From positions 2,108,001-2,172,000 of the forward strand of contig WJXW01000009.1 in NCBI GenBank assembly GCA_015832175.1: DNA of 64,000 bases, given 5' to 3'. This document shows, piece after piece, positions 12,488-22,920 of this stretch; the stretch's first letter is position 1, and each line of letters starts with the position of its first letter. The notes beneath the pieces were generated by a model that was given only the letters and a program-made list of their open reading frames with translations, searched no databases and was not told the DNA's origin. This DNA is from Paraphaeosphaeria minitans (lineage: Eukaryota > Ascomycota > Dothideomycetes > Pleosporales > Didymosphaeriaceae). The translations under genes were made by a program, and so were the position numbers.

Positions 12488-12692
12488 CCGCATGATCTGG
12501 TTTATCTGTCCCATGCTAGGCTCAATCAGGAGGGCAGAGCAGCCAATGAGTTCTCTGCTTTTGCCACAGCTAGGCCTGATATAGGCAAAGAGGCTAAAAC
12601 TGTGGGTCTTTTCACCAGCGTCTGAGCCTCTTATTGGATACTCCACTCTCACCATTGAGCCTAGCATGGGACAAAGAAACCAGATTATGCGG
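12488..12692. mobile_element. MITE-like or hairpin element with 39-bp inverted repeats
   Basis: The arm at 12488-12526 and the reverse complement of 12654-12692 match at 36 of 39 positions, differing only at arm positions 7, 17 and 19. Weaker similarity, rich in transitions, continues inward for about 30 more bases. The element is about 205 bases with no coding capacity. I do not see a clear target-site duplication. It could be a decayed non-autonomous DNA transposon or two convergent copies of a short repeat. Confidence 0.6.
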
Positions 12693-13092
12693 AATAACCG
12701 ACTTTTGGTGGTCTGGCGCGGTTCCTGAGTAAGCGGGCCGGGGCGGGGGGGGGGAGCCGCGCCACACCATACCACGCCACACCACGCCACGCACATCATC
12801 CGCGAGTCTAGCCATGGATAGAGATCTATCGAGCTTGGACCGGTTGACTGCAGGGAGGGCCGTGTGGCGTTTTCGTCCTCGGCAGGGGCCTGGAAACATC
12901 TACGTACACAGTACCTACCAACAAGTCTCGAATCCCCGTAGATACCGGCATGGAGGGTTGTCAGCGAGCAGTGTCAGCGCCGGCGCTGTAACGAAAGTGC
13001 GTGGGGTCGCGTCCGCCATGCCCGACTGTCAACTGCAGACTACAAACTGTTTGTTTTACAATCTAGATACCGAGCACCGCCAACCTACCTGG

Positions 13093-14663
13093 CTAACTCG
13101 CCACCGCGCAACTCCCCAACGCCCTCCTCTCCGCCTTGCTCTCGGGCCGGATGTCAAAGTCGAAAATGTCCATCGGCAGTCCGATGGTCGTGCACGCGTT
13201 CGGCACGTCGACGATGCCTGCGATGTGCCCCTGTATCGGCGCGCACGAAAGGAGCAGGTAGATCTGGTAGTCGTCGTAGCCTACCACCCTCCCTGTCAGC
13301 GTCTCTCCTCCCCACGGTTCGGGAAAAGTGTGTGCGGGACGGAAAGTGTGTGCGAGATGGTGCAAAGACGTACCGTATCTCTTCAAATATTCAATCACCC
13401 GCAGACACGTCTGTCGGTACGCGACGGTGGCGTCGAGGTAGTGCTGCTTGCCGTGCTCGTCCACGCTGAAGCCCTCAAAGTACAGCATGCGACCTGGGCC
13501 GAACTGGGGCTCGACCGGGCCCGGGATGTAGATGGGGGACTTCATGCCGAGCTGCGCGACGCCGTCCTTCATCACCGAGAACTTGAGCGTGATGACGCCG
13601 GCCATTTCGATGGCGCCGCAGAAGGAGATTTCGCCTGGTGAGATGGCGTCGTTAGTGGGACTGTGCGAGGGAAGACGAGGGGGGAACAAAGAGAGACGCA
13701 CCGTCGCCCTGGCTGAAATGCAAATCTCCCACGCTGAACTTCGCGCCCGCCACGTGCACCGGAAGATAGACTTTGCTCCCCCTGCTCAAGTTTTTGATGT
13801 CGCAGTTTCCGCCGTGCTCAGGGCGGCCGGGGATCGTGCGCGCGCCCTCCTTGCCGACCTTTTGCTTCACCTCGTCGGACGCGGTGCCGGCGTGTACGTT
13901 CTTCGGCTCCGGAGGCTGCGCGACGGGCTTGTAGTGGTCTTTGTACGCCGAGATGAGGTCGGCTTCGCGCGTGTTCCACGTCTCGAGGACCTCGGGCGAA
14001 GGCGCGCAGCCCAGGATGCCGGGGTGGATGAGGCCTGCGAAGCGGACGCCGGGGATGTGGCGCGAGGAGCAGAAGATGCCTTCGAAGTCCCAGATGGCTT
14101 TTGCTCTGCACCGCGAACCCCAATCAGCATCTAGGTATAGCCCTTTGATCACGCTCCGGAAAAGGGTAGGTACGTACGGCTTCGGATACAACTCGTCGAG
14201 AAACCCACCACCGTTTTCCTTGGAGAAGATGCCTGTGAATCCCCACGGCTGCTCCTGTAGCGGCTGCACATCTTGAATCTCTACCACGAGCACATCGCCC
14301 GGCTCAGCCGTCTCGATCTCAAAAGGCCCCGTCAGGTAATGGATTTTGGTCAGATCTACATCGCGCACGTCATCTGCAGAGTCGTTATTTCCGATCTGCC
14401 CGCCGGTCCAGTCAAGACATTCGATCTTTACGACTTCGCCGTTCTTGATGGTGCCTGCGAAGGGGACTGTGCATGGATTAGCCGGCGCATCTGGCTGTTT
14501 GGAGTGATGGGGGATGTACTGTCTGGGTGCCAGCGATTCTGGATAATGTTAGCATTCGATTCCAAGTTCGCGGCCAGGCGTTACTCACATGGAGCACCTT
14601 TTGCTCGGGTGGTGGTGTGTCTAGGGACACTTTTGCAGCATAACGGATCTCATGTTTACCCAT
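13093..14663 (-). CDS. Formamidase (FmdA/AmdA acetamidase-formamidase family)
   Basis: Exons are complement(13093..13280, 13374..13634, 13702..14105, 14178..14466, 14520..14538, 14589..14663), 411 residues, the normal length. The second exon is only 19 bases. Five introns join to restore the family hallmarks: NRWHPDIPFAGTIK, CLDWTGGQI, NNDSADDVRDVDLT, YPKPAKAIWDFEG, PGVRFAGLIHPGILGCAPS, HFSQGDGEISFCGAIEMAG and YLKRYGYDDYQIYLLLSCAP. The enzyme hydrolyses formamide to formate and ammonia in the cytosol and supplies nitrogen. It shares no sequence with the Aspergillus AmdS amidase-signature enzyme. GATA-type motifs lie upstream. Start at 14663 is the first in-frame ATG. Confidence 0.95.
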
Positions 14664-15230
14664 GATGACGTCTACAACCCTCAATTGTGAAAAGTCTTCT
14701 CACCGAGGCTCGAGGATGCGGGAAGAGCAGTGTGCTTTTATTCTTGATCCCGGAGTAGGTGGGGTATCGCAGTGTATTATTAAATGCATGATGGCTGCGG
14801 GGAAGGAGAGCGCACTCGTCACAATTGATACGACAGCCCACGCCTTGCCTCCGACGAAGCTGCTCGAGCTATCAGCCGCGGATGGGGGAGCAAGGAAGCT
14901 GATAAGCGGAGATACCAGAGCTTTTACGTATCCCAACGTTGAGCTTCTGCGGAGAGAGCTCGGAGCTTGGTTCCTAGAACAGCCCCGCAGCGGGGTACCT
15001 ATACCTCGTCCCAGCGACCGGCGACGTGCATGCGAGTCGGCAAGCTGTCTTGAAAAGCTTATCTTCAGACGTGTGGCCATGTTGCGGCAGGGAGTCTACT
15101 CTACAGAGAGCAGTTAGGTATCGTTGCTCATTTCTGTTCCCATCTATCGCCCGTCATTATTCGTCTGCGGTCGTGCCTAAGCTTATGCACGACCTAGAGG
15201 TTACTCCCGTCACTAGCTACCGTGACTGTC
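14664..15230 (-). promoter_or_regulatory. Formamidase upstream region with candidate GATA (AreA-type) sites
   Basis: This 567-base gap precedes the formamidase start and follows the stop of the membrane protein gene. Four HGATAR matches are visible: 14869-14874 (minus), 14900-14905 (plus), 15059-15064 (minus) and 15144-15149 (minus). By base composition alone one or two would be expected, so enrichment is mild. Formamidase is a nitrogen-supply enzyme, which makes control by a GATA factor plausible but unproven. Confidence 0.3.
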
Positions 15231-16509
15231 CTAACTAAAGGTCTTGCGAGGCGTCTGTCGAACTTCGGAACGGAAGCTGTCTTTCGCCATCTGGATGTTG
15301 TACGCATCCATGTCCTGCCACGGCAAGTTGAGAAACTCATGCTTGTTCTTCCATCGAACATCCTCCTGCTTGAACTCTTCCGCATCTGAAGGAGCTGGCG
15401 GCGGTTCAGTAACCTTGGTGATCAAGTAGGCTGTTGACGCTTCCGCAAGACCGTAGATCAGAACACCAACCAAGGGTATCTTGACGAATACGTAGAAACC
15501 AAGGCCGAAACCAAAAAGAACACCAGCACGGTCTTTGAACCACATGTGCTTCTGCTCCTTCGTGTAGCGTACACGGGCGAAGTAGGGCTCCAACTAGAAA
15601 ACAGTCAGTACGGAGCGATCACAAAGGACGACTTGCGACCTACGAGTTCGCGCATGAGCGTTCGAGAAGAAAAGTACGACTGCAAAAAGGACACCAAGTA
15701 TCGTTTTGGCATAACAAGCGCCACTGCAAATATTGCCACAGCCGGCTGTGGACCAACCGACTTCTGAAAGGTATAGAAACTGGCAGCGGGAAGCACGAAA
15801 CGGCCGACGTAGGGCAGGTAAGACAAGGCTAGCACGGCGAGAGATATGCCAGCCTTGCGCCCGTATCTAATCGCGAAAGCAGTGAGTGCTTGTTTGAGCG
15901 GTGTCTTGGTTTCGTTCTTCGGGCCTCGAGTCGGATACATGTTCAGATTGGGGTAGTACATGGCGCGGAGGTTGCGAGGATCCTCAGACTTATGTTTCTG
16001 AATGTACGTTTGGTCGACCCAGCGAAGGGATTCCATGAACATGTCGTCAAGGGTCGGCGTGATGTATCGCATGAGTGTCATCAAGAAGAAGGGCACTTGC
16101 AGAACCGAGTGTTGGAGGAAGTGGAGGCCATCCACAACGATTTTGTCCCACTGAGCGTAGTCCATGTCTATAATGAGTGCCAGGATCCATAATAGACCTC
16201 TGATGCCAACGACCTGCACTTCTTGTCAGCTATGGAGCGGTGAAACGAGTGGTTTTCTGAGCCAGCAAATGACTTCGGCATGCACTTACTGGTATGGAAA
16301 CGAGTATACGGATGAGGATCCCTGCAGCAACGGCCAAGGCGGCTTGCCGATAGTGATTCGAGGTGAACAATGCCGGGTTCTGCACAGCGCGGTTCACTAC
16401 CGAATGTTAGTCTCTGGCTTGATGGTGTACAGAGGGTTTTGGAGAACATGCCTCCTACAAAAGTGAGCTGGGCGCCTCTCAGTATGGCATTGGGATCGAA
16501 ATTAGACAT
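15231..16509 (-). CDS. Multi-pass membrane protein resembling fungal UsgS
   Basis: Exons are complement(15231..15593, 15644..16213, 16290..16396, 16452..16509), 365 residues. It starts MSNFDPNAILRGAQLTFVG and splices into VNRAVQNPALFTSNHYRQAA. The first intron uses a GC donor (G|GCATGT) with a CTAAC branch point close to its AG. The other introns are GT..AG. Hydrophobic stretches lie near residues 33-65, around 90-110, 175-215 and 265-295. Conserved-looking segments include VPFFLMTLMRYITPTLDDMF and MRELLEPYFARVRYTKEQK. From memory this matches proteins annotated as transmembrane protein UsgS. The function is unknown, and location in an internal membrane is a guess. Confidence 0.8.
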
Positions 16510-16990
16510 GATCGTCTGCTGTCGTGAAAAAAGACCGGGGACGGCGGAAGGGGAGTTGTATAGGATTGCTGGGAACCGGTGGGACGCGACCAATCTAATG
16601 ACGTACGCGTCAGGTCCAAGCGCAGCAGCCTATGGGAGCAACAGGATTCGACTAGACTACTGGCTATTCATTCGGCTTTTCGTCTACATAGGGGGCTTCA
16701 TTGTTTTTGCTGATAGAGCAGTGTACGCGTGCCTTGAGGCCGTGTCAAAACGACGGTCCGTGACGGGCAGGTGAAGTCGACTGCCCATCGGGATCGGGAC
16801 CCGCTTGAAACCCTTCTTCAAACCAGACTCCAGGGACTTGGCGCGCAACCATCCGGCGGCCCACGCAGTCCAGCCACCGCTTTACTCACTGTCTGTGTTT
16901 GCGCATTCATTCCTACCCCGACACCCGCTCGCTCGCTCGAACTTCCGTCTAGACCGCCCCAGGACACAAATGCCACCTTGAGCCCCGGCC
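16510..16990. promoter_or_regulatory. Divergent promoter region between the UsgS-like gene and INP1
   Basis: These 481 bases separate two start codons that point away from each other. No repeat or RNA gene is seen, and no clear TATA box. Probably a shared bidirectional promoter. Confidence 0.45.
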
Positions 16991-18824
16991 ATGGCCTCTC
17001 ACACGCCGGGCTCCAGCCCAGCGGATGCGCCGCCCGCTGCCCGGACTGCACCCGTTCGCCGCTCCTTTACGCTCCCCGCGCGCATCGCGAGCAAGTCGCC
17101 TTCGCCTGCGCCTGCCTCCAGCACGGACGGGATAGAAACCCTGTTCGTGTGCACCTCGACCAAGATCGTGTCCTTCTCAGCCTCGGTGTCGACACGGCGA
17201 GCCTCGCCGTCTCGCCGCCACGGTGTCAACGACGACGACGCGCCTTCTATACCTTGGAGATCCACAACGGAACGCACTTTGGCAGTTGGTCCGTATGACA
17301 CCGTATGTATGCTGCTACCGCCACTGACTGAGACCAGGCCCGCTGCGCATCTATCGCGTGACATCCTCCAATGTCTCATTCCTCAACTCCGGGAACCTCT
17401 TACACACCATATTCCCGAGATCACAATGCTGGTGCGTCGACGGCAATCACGTGTTCGTGCTCCGCGTACGGCAAGACACATACTATCGCATCGAGCTACC
17501 ACACGAGACCACCGAGGATACAGCGAAGGTGGAAGACTTCAAGAAGGTCCTGGGACAGGTGATGCAATACGAGAGAACCCGGTGTCCATTCGCACGTGGC
17601 TTTGAAGTAGAGGTGCCCGAGCGCCCGAAAACACCGCCGCGCAGACGAATAAAGAAGCCCGCCGAGAAGGCCAAAAAGTGGACTTTCGACAAGACTTGGA
17701 TGCCAGAAAATGGTTCGCGGCCTTGCACGCCTGTTTTGGAAGGCTCGGACGCAGGAACTGCGTCATCGTATGAAGAAGACGACACTTCGAGCATCTGCAC
17801 CGACAGGAGCGAACCAATGCCCGATACTCCTGCCACGTTTGCAGAAGCCACTCCACCGAAACCCGCACCGAAGCCCACGCCCGCGCGACGGCTGTCAGTC
17901 GCCGAACGCAAAAGAACGTTCGAAGAAAAAAGATCCGTCACTGTTCCTACAGCGATGATGCCCCATCGGCTATCATTCTCGAGCAAAGCCATTCCTGAAC
18001 AAATCGACCAAACCCCCAAGGTGGAGGAGCCAAGCTTGTCAGAGAGAACACCTCTGGAGAGGAATAAGTCTGCGCAGAGTATAGTGTCCACCGTCGACTC
18101 TTTCTACTCGGTCGAAAAGTCAGATCCGCGGAGTCCCACACCTCCGTTCCATGACGCGGAAGCGGAAGCTGCCAATCCATGGGCCCTTGAACTGAATTTC
18201 ACGGATGAGGAAGATCGCGGTCGCAGTAAGCACCGCCGACAGGCGTCGGAATTGACAGTACGGCAGTCTTCTGCGCATACGGCAGAGGAAGCTCCAGTTA
18301 CCATGTTTAATGACCAGGTCACCACAGCACCCACGATACGCCTTTCGCCGGCACCTTCTACTCCTCCGCTTTTGAGTGATTCGGATGATGACAGCCTCAG
18401 CCTGCCATCGTTGGATTTGGCCACACCGCCTGATGCAATCCGCATGAGACGTCTCACTGGTGCCACGCAAAAGCGTGCATTTTCCCCGATGCCCGCTCCT
18501 CAGAACCTTTTCTGCCCGCCGGCTACTGGTCCGCGCAAGCAGCTCACAAATGCTCTCATACGAAAGACGGCCGAGATAGTCTTGGGACCGCCAGCGCACC
18601 TTGTCTCCCTCATGCTTCGCATTGCAGCGAAGATTACACAGGGTGTCTCCAGCTTCAACACCTACCGCATCCGCAACGTCACCGACACCATACCCGGATC
18701 GTGGCTGTCCGACGAGGAAGAAGAGGACGAAGACTGGACCGAGGAAGACGACTTCGGCATACCTCTGCGCAATCTCGACGAGTCTGCCTCAAGAAGGAAA
18801 GGCTTCGCTTGCGACGTTGACTAG
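16991..18824 (+). CDS. INP1: Inheritance of peroxisomes protein 1
   Basis: Exons are 16991..17288 and 17338..18824, 594 residues. Splicing at a GTCCGT donor restores TERTLAVGPLRIYRV, which leads into VSFLNSGNLLHTIFPRSQCW and CVDGNHVFVLRV. This is the PH-like core of INP1 at about residues 45-170. A long acidic, Ser/Pro-rich middle follows. Near the C-terminus, LTNALIRKTAEIVLGPPAH and MLRIAAKITQGV form a conserved helix block, and an Asp/Glu-rich segment follows. In yeast INP1 tethers peroxisomes to the cell cortex so that mother cells keep some. The donor is weak at positions +3 and +4, but only this junction keeps the frame. Confidence 0.9.
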
Positions 18825-19130
18825 GAATTACCCGTCGGTTAGGACTTTCCAAGAGTGAGGTGCTCGCCTTTGCATATTGTGTTTCATGATACCAGGTGTC
18901 TATTGTTGCATTCTAAGGGCGGATTTTCACAGTTGGGTTACTGTACGATATTAATGGTTGTTTGTGAAACGATACATCTTGTAATAGCGTAGCACGTCGA
19001 CGAAGGCATAGCATAATGACCTGCTGTAACGAAGCACACTTCTACACATCGAACCTTGAGCACTTAGCTGGCTTGCTCGTTTCACGATCACTCACATAGT
19101 CGTGTGCGAAGCCGGGCCAAGCAGGCCCAT

Positions 19131-19194
19131 TCACCCTAACCAAAAAGAAGACGAGAGATAAATCACCCTAACCAAAAAGAAGACGAGAGATAAA
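19131..19194. repeat. Perfect 32-bp tandem duplication
   Basis: Two identical 32-base copies beginning TCACCCTAACCAAAAAGAAG lie head to tail at 19131-19162 and 19163-19194, just downstream of the tRNA-Ile gene. Confidence 0.95.
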
Positions 19195-19252
19195 AACACT
19201 CCAACACGGCTGGCTTTCTTGGTACTGGTGAGCAGCTGACTACCGCAGGGGC

Positions 19253-19257
19253 AAAAA
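19253..19257 (-). terminator. Pol III T-run of tRNA-Ile
   Basis: Five T residues on the minus strand start seven bases past the 3' end of the tRNA-Ile gene. Confidence 0.6.
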
Positions 19258-19263
19258 GCAAGA

Positions 19264-19350
19264 TGGTCACTACGAGGGTCGAACTCGCGACCTTGGCGTT
19301 AACAAGGTAGATTATTAGCACCACGCTCTAACCAACTGAGCTAAGCGACC
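19264..19350 (-). tRNA. tRNA-Ile (anticodon AAU) with a 13-base intron
   Basis: Reading the minus strand, the acceptor stem GGTCGCT pairs with AGTGACC (one G-T pair). The D arm is GCTC-AGTTGGTTA-GAGC and the T arm is GCGAG-TTCGACC-CTCGT. The anticodon stem TGGTG/CGCCA surrounds loop CTAATA plus A. The anticodon AAT lies at 19314-19316. A 13-base intron at 19300-19312 sits at the canonical place, one base 3' of the anticodon. The discriminator is A. Confidence 0.93.
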
Positions 19351-19908
19351 TTTGTTGTTGTTTAACTGATAGAAAAGTGACCAAAAGTAGTATTTATATA
19401 GCGGATGGAATGCAAGAGGGACTATTGCATGGACAGCAAAATCGATGTGAGATCCGACAGTACATTTTAATTTTCTGCACTGAGCTGCAACCAAGCTAGG
19501 GGTGGGGTGTGGGGTCTTCTAGCTCGACTTGATTACTTGATTAAGGAACGTAGGGCGGCTGGCAGGTGCAGAGTGCGCTGTACTGCGAGATATGGTCTAA
19601 CTGCTCCGTAATTAGTAGATACCAAATCAAATTTTCAAGGAATCGATGCATCTGTCTGTCCTTCATGGTTCGTCAAGTGCTAGATACTATTTGAGGCTGA
19701 CCCTCATAGATGGTGCGACATCTATGTTCTTATGGCCGACCTATGTCCGGGGGCCAAAACGACAATCAATGACACTTCGACTTTCGCAACCTTGCGAAGT
19801 ACTCTCTTACTACACTTGTTAGTCACGACCACCCTAAGTTAACCTGATACCCCCGTGATCCATGAATGAGGTTTTCAAACTACACAGCTGTTGCTCGCGT
19901 CCCACCAA
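19351..19908. other. Intergenic region upstream of the homeobox gene
   Basis: No gene or repeat is recognised in these 558 bases. The sequence is relatively AT-rich. A short upstream exon of the homeobox gene cannot be excluded, because a CACAG acceptor-like site lies at about 19883-19887. Confidence 0.4.
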
Positions 19909-22179
19909 ATGAACGCTGCAAAACATGAAGCGGAAGAGGATACTTGGGCTCAGCTAGAGCCGCACAATGGTAGCCACTCAGCGGCAGAGCAGATTGACTG
20001 GTCCAGCCTTATCAATCTCGAATACGACCCCAGCATTTCTCTTGCTCTACCTAGCAATGCTCCAGCGACAACTGAGTCGGCCCCGCACATTGTTACGAAT
20101 GAGCCACAGATCTTCAGCCCCGATCATACCCCGCCTAGCATCGAAGATGACTTTGATTTTGCAATGTTCGACTTCCCTTCTATGGAGGAATGGTGGGCCG
20201 AGCTACCGGATGAAGTGCGGTCGGGTGACTGGGTATCCCCCACTGAGACGGCTACAGTGTCAGGACACACACCGAAATCAGACTCGAATTACTCTGCTTA
20301 TGCGAATGAGCATCCCCCAAACTTGCGAAATGAAGGAAATGATGGAAAGAGAAGACGAAGAATGCCACCTGAGGCACGGCGCTTACTTACTGAATACTTC
20401 GATCGTCACAGAGAAGACCCGTATGTCCCGAAAGAAGAGGTCCAACAGCTCGCCACCGATACTGGCCTTTCGATCCGTCAGGTTCAGATCTTCTTCGCCA
20501 ACGCCAGGGCACGGAAGCTACCGCACCCCGTCGCAGGATGCAGAGGCGTGGACATCCCGGCGCCTTCGAATCAGCAAGGCCCCATGGAGCGTTTCCTCTC
20601 AAGCTCCCCCGAAGACGAAGGTATCTCCGAGGATGCCGTGCGCGCAGCAGCAAGCAAGGTCGTTTGGTCCATCAAGCCCGCTCGCGCTAGGAAGGGCAGG
20701 ACGCCATCGGTGCGCAGTAGCTTGCAGAGCTCGACCTCCAACTCTTCCGCCGCAAGTATGGACTCGTTGGATAGCCGCGGTTCTCGCAAAGGCCGCAAAA
20801 GACAGCGCGAGCCTTCGCGCAATGTAGCCAAAACGATTTTCCGCAAGCCATCGAGTCCATCGCGGAAGTATCAATGTACCTTCTGCACAATTGACTTCGA
20901 GCAAAAGTACGACTGGAAGCGGCACGAGGAGTCGGTGCATTTTCCGCAGAAAGAATGGGTGTGTATGCCTAATGGGCCTGTGGAGGACTCGAGATGCGTC
21001 TTTTGTGACGTTGGTAACTTGGATGATGAGCATCTCAAATCTCACAAGAGCCTTGCATGTTCTGAAGCACGTAGTGAACTGCGGACGTTCCAACGCAAGG
21101 ACAAACTCGCGCAACACATCAAGCAGGTACACAGTTGTCAGCCACCGAAAGCGATTAAGAACTGGTGTAGACCGATCGAGCGCAAGGTCTTGCTACTATG
21201 TGGCTTCTGCAGCCTCCCCTTACCAGACTGGAAAACTCGAGCAGAGTAAGTCAGAGACACACACTCCCTGTCCCTGCTCCCTCCACACTCCACACTCCAC
21301 ACCGCCCACCAATACACTACACCAAACATCCCACTAACCCCCCTCAGCCACCTATCCACGCACTTCACCTCCTCCACCCCAATGACCTTCTGGCTCCCCG
21401 AACTCCTTGGCGGCATCTGGCCCGACGACGCCCTCACCCGCTCCTTCATCACCTCCCGCTTCTCCGCAACGCCCAACACCGCCGGCCCCGTCCCCTGCTC
21501 AGTCGAAGCCTGCCCAGCGCGCTTCCCCCACCTGCGAAACCTCACCCTGCACCGCCGCCAGGCGCACAACATCTACCACCCCACCGACGCCAAAGTCGTC
21601 ATGGCGAAACCCTCGACAGGCCGCCACTCCCAGCGGCTGATCAACCTCGCGCAGCAGACGTCGCGGATCCAGATCACGCGGACGGACGGTCCATCGACCG
21701 GCGCAGCATCGCAGAGCCAGAAGCCGGACTATATAACCGCATCGTCGGCCGTCTCGACGGACACGCGGAGACCCCTGATCACTACACAGCCCGACGAGCC
21801 TGGATGCGGCGGGTCGGCTTCTGCGTCTGCGTCTGCGCCGCACCCAGCCTGGCGCTCTGTGCTGAACAATAGCGTGGTTGCGGGCGCCCGCGCACCCGTG
21901 CCGAATCCCCTGACCCGCCAGCCTGTCGGCACAGCACGGGGCGAGGTACCTTCGCTGCGGCCTAGCAATCTCGGGCGCGTGGGGATCTCGCATGCCGAGG
22001 TCGCGGGCCAGGCTCATGCTCATGCTCGGGCTCGGGCTTGGGACGGTCCGCCCGTGGAGGCTATACGCAGCATCCTGACGGCGAACAGGGAGGGCGCGGG
22101 AGGTGTGCGCGTCCCGGTGCAGGGGATGCTGCACTCGCTGGAGCAATTCGCGGAGGGCGAGGCGTGGCCACGGCCATGA
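19909..22179 (+). CDS. Homeobox (TALE/KN type) plus C2H2 zinc-finger transcription factor
   Basis: Exons are 19909..21245 and 21348..22179, 722 residues. The N-terminus is acidic. A homeodomain follows at about residues 147-205, with the KN-like run MPPEARRLLTEYFDRH and the helix-3 signature IRQVQIFFANARARKL. A C2H2 finger of form YQCTFCTIDFEQKYDWKRHE lies near residue 320. It is followed by a degenerate Cys/His region with KDKLAQHIKQVH and CGFCSLPLPDWKTRAD. The 102-base intron splits this region and joins to HLSTHF. A last finger, CSVEACPARFPHLRNLTLH, lies near residue 500, and the tail is disordered with short Ala-His and Ser-Ala runs. It is probably a nuclear regulator with two DNA-binding modules. 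The first ATG is 18 bases inside the open frame, so the true start is uncertain. Confidence 0.87.
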
Positions 22180-22394
22180 CCGCGGTCGCGTGCCTTGTGA
22201 CTTCGATCCTCGTCGTGACTGCGCGGCGATAGGTGCGGAACAGCAAGGGGGGATGTATGTATGTTTGTGCGCGAAAAAGCGTGGGCGGTACGGTACTGTA
22301 GGTAGACCAGGCATGTGGTGGTGTTGGCGTCGATGTGTACCGTACGGTAGAACCGAACTGAAAGTGGCTGGCCGTCACCGACACACTCTCGCTC

Positions 22395-22462
22395 GAATGA
22401 GAATGAGAATGAGAATGAGAATGAGAATGAGAATGAGAATGAGAATGAGAATGAGAATGAGA
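22395..22462. repeat. GAATGA hexamer array, about 11 copies
   Basis: A 68-base uninterrupted run lying about 215 bases past the stop of the homeobox gene, probably in its 3' UTR. Confidence 0.95.
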
Positions 22463-22920
22463 ACGCCGGCGTCGCTGCATCGCGTTCGGATTCTAAAAAT
22501 GTAGAGTAGCCCGAGTCATTTCAGGATCAACCATTACGGTAGTTATCTCATTCCCGTGAGCGACACCTCTAGTACGCACATCACAACATATGCATGCACA
22601 TACACGCACCGCTCGAACGATTCATCCACTACCAGTAGGTAGCCGCTCTGAGCCACCTTTCCTCCCTCTTGCTGCAGGACCGCTATGTTTGCACATTATA
22701 AGATTGGAATGCATAGGTCTAGCAACACCTCTAGGCCCCGTGCCCAGAGCCCGGGCTGCATTCAACGTCGGCCCAAGCGAGTATTCCGCCTTCCCACCCC
22801 TTCACCTCATCCCCTTCATATCCGTTATCGCATCCGCACGCTCGCCAAATCATTCAAGCCAACCCAGGCGAGCCCAAAAACTGCCTGTCTTCTTCACATC
22901 CTCCTTACAATACGCTCTGT

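Larger units (their letters stand above)
9617..13092. other. Repeat-rich intergenic region
   Basis: About 3.5 kb separates the C2H2 regulator start from the formamidase stop. No convincing gene is present; the open frames are repeat-driven or lack any family resemblance. It carries a GGT run (about 10005-10027), the 19-bp minisatellite, the CCTA array, CGACTG and GGTGCT arrays, and an inverted-repeat element near 12.5 kb. The first several hundred bases are probably the 5' UTR and promoter of the regulator. Confidence 0.55.

Noticed and set aside
12814..13641. 275-codon plus-strand open frame
   Set aside because: It overlaps the 3' half of formamidase in antisense, crosses its introns, and shows no family resemblance.
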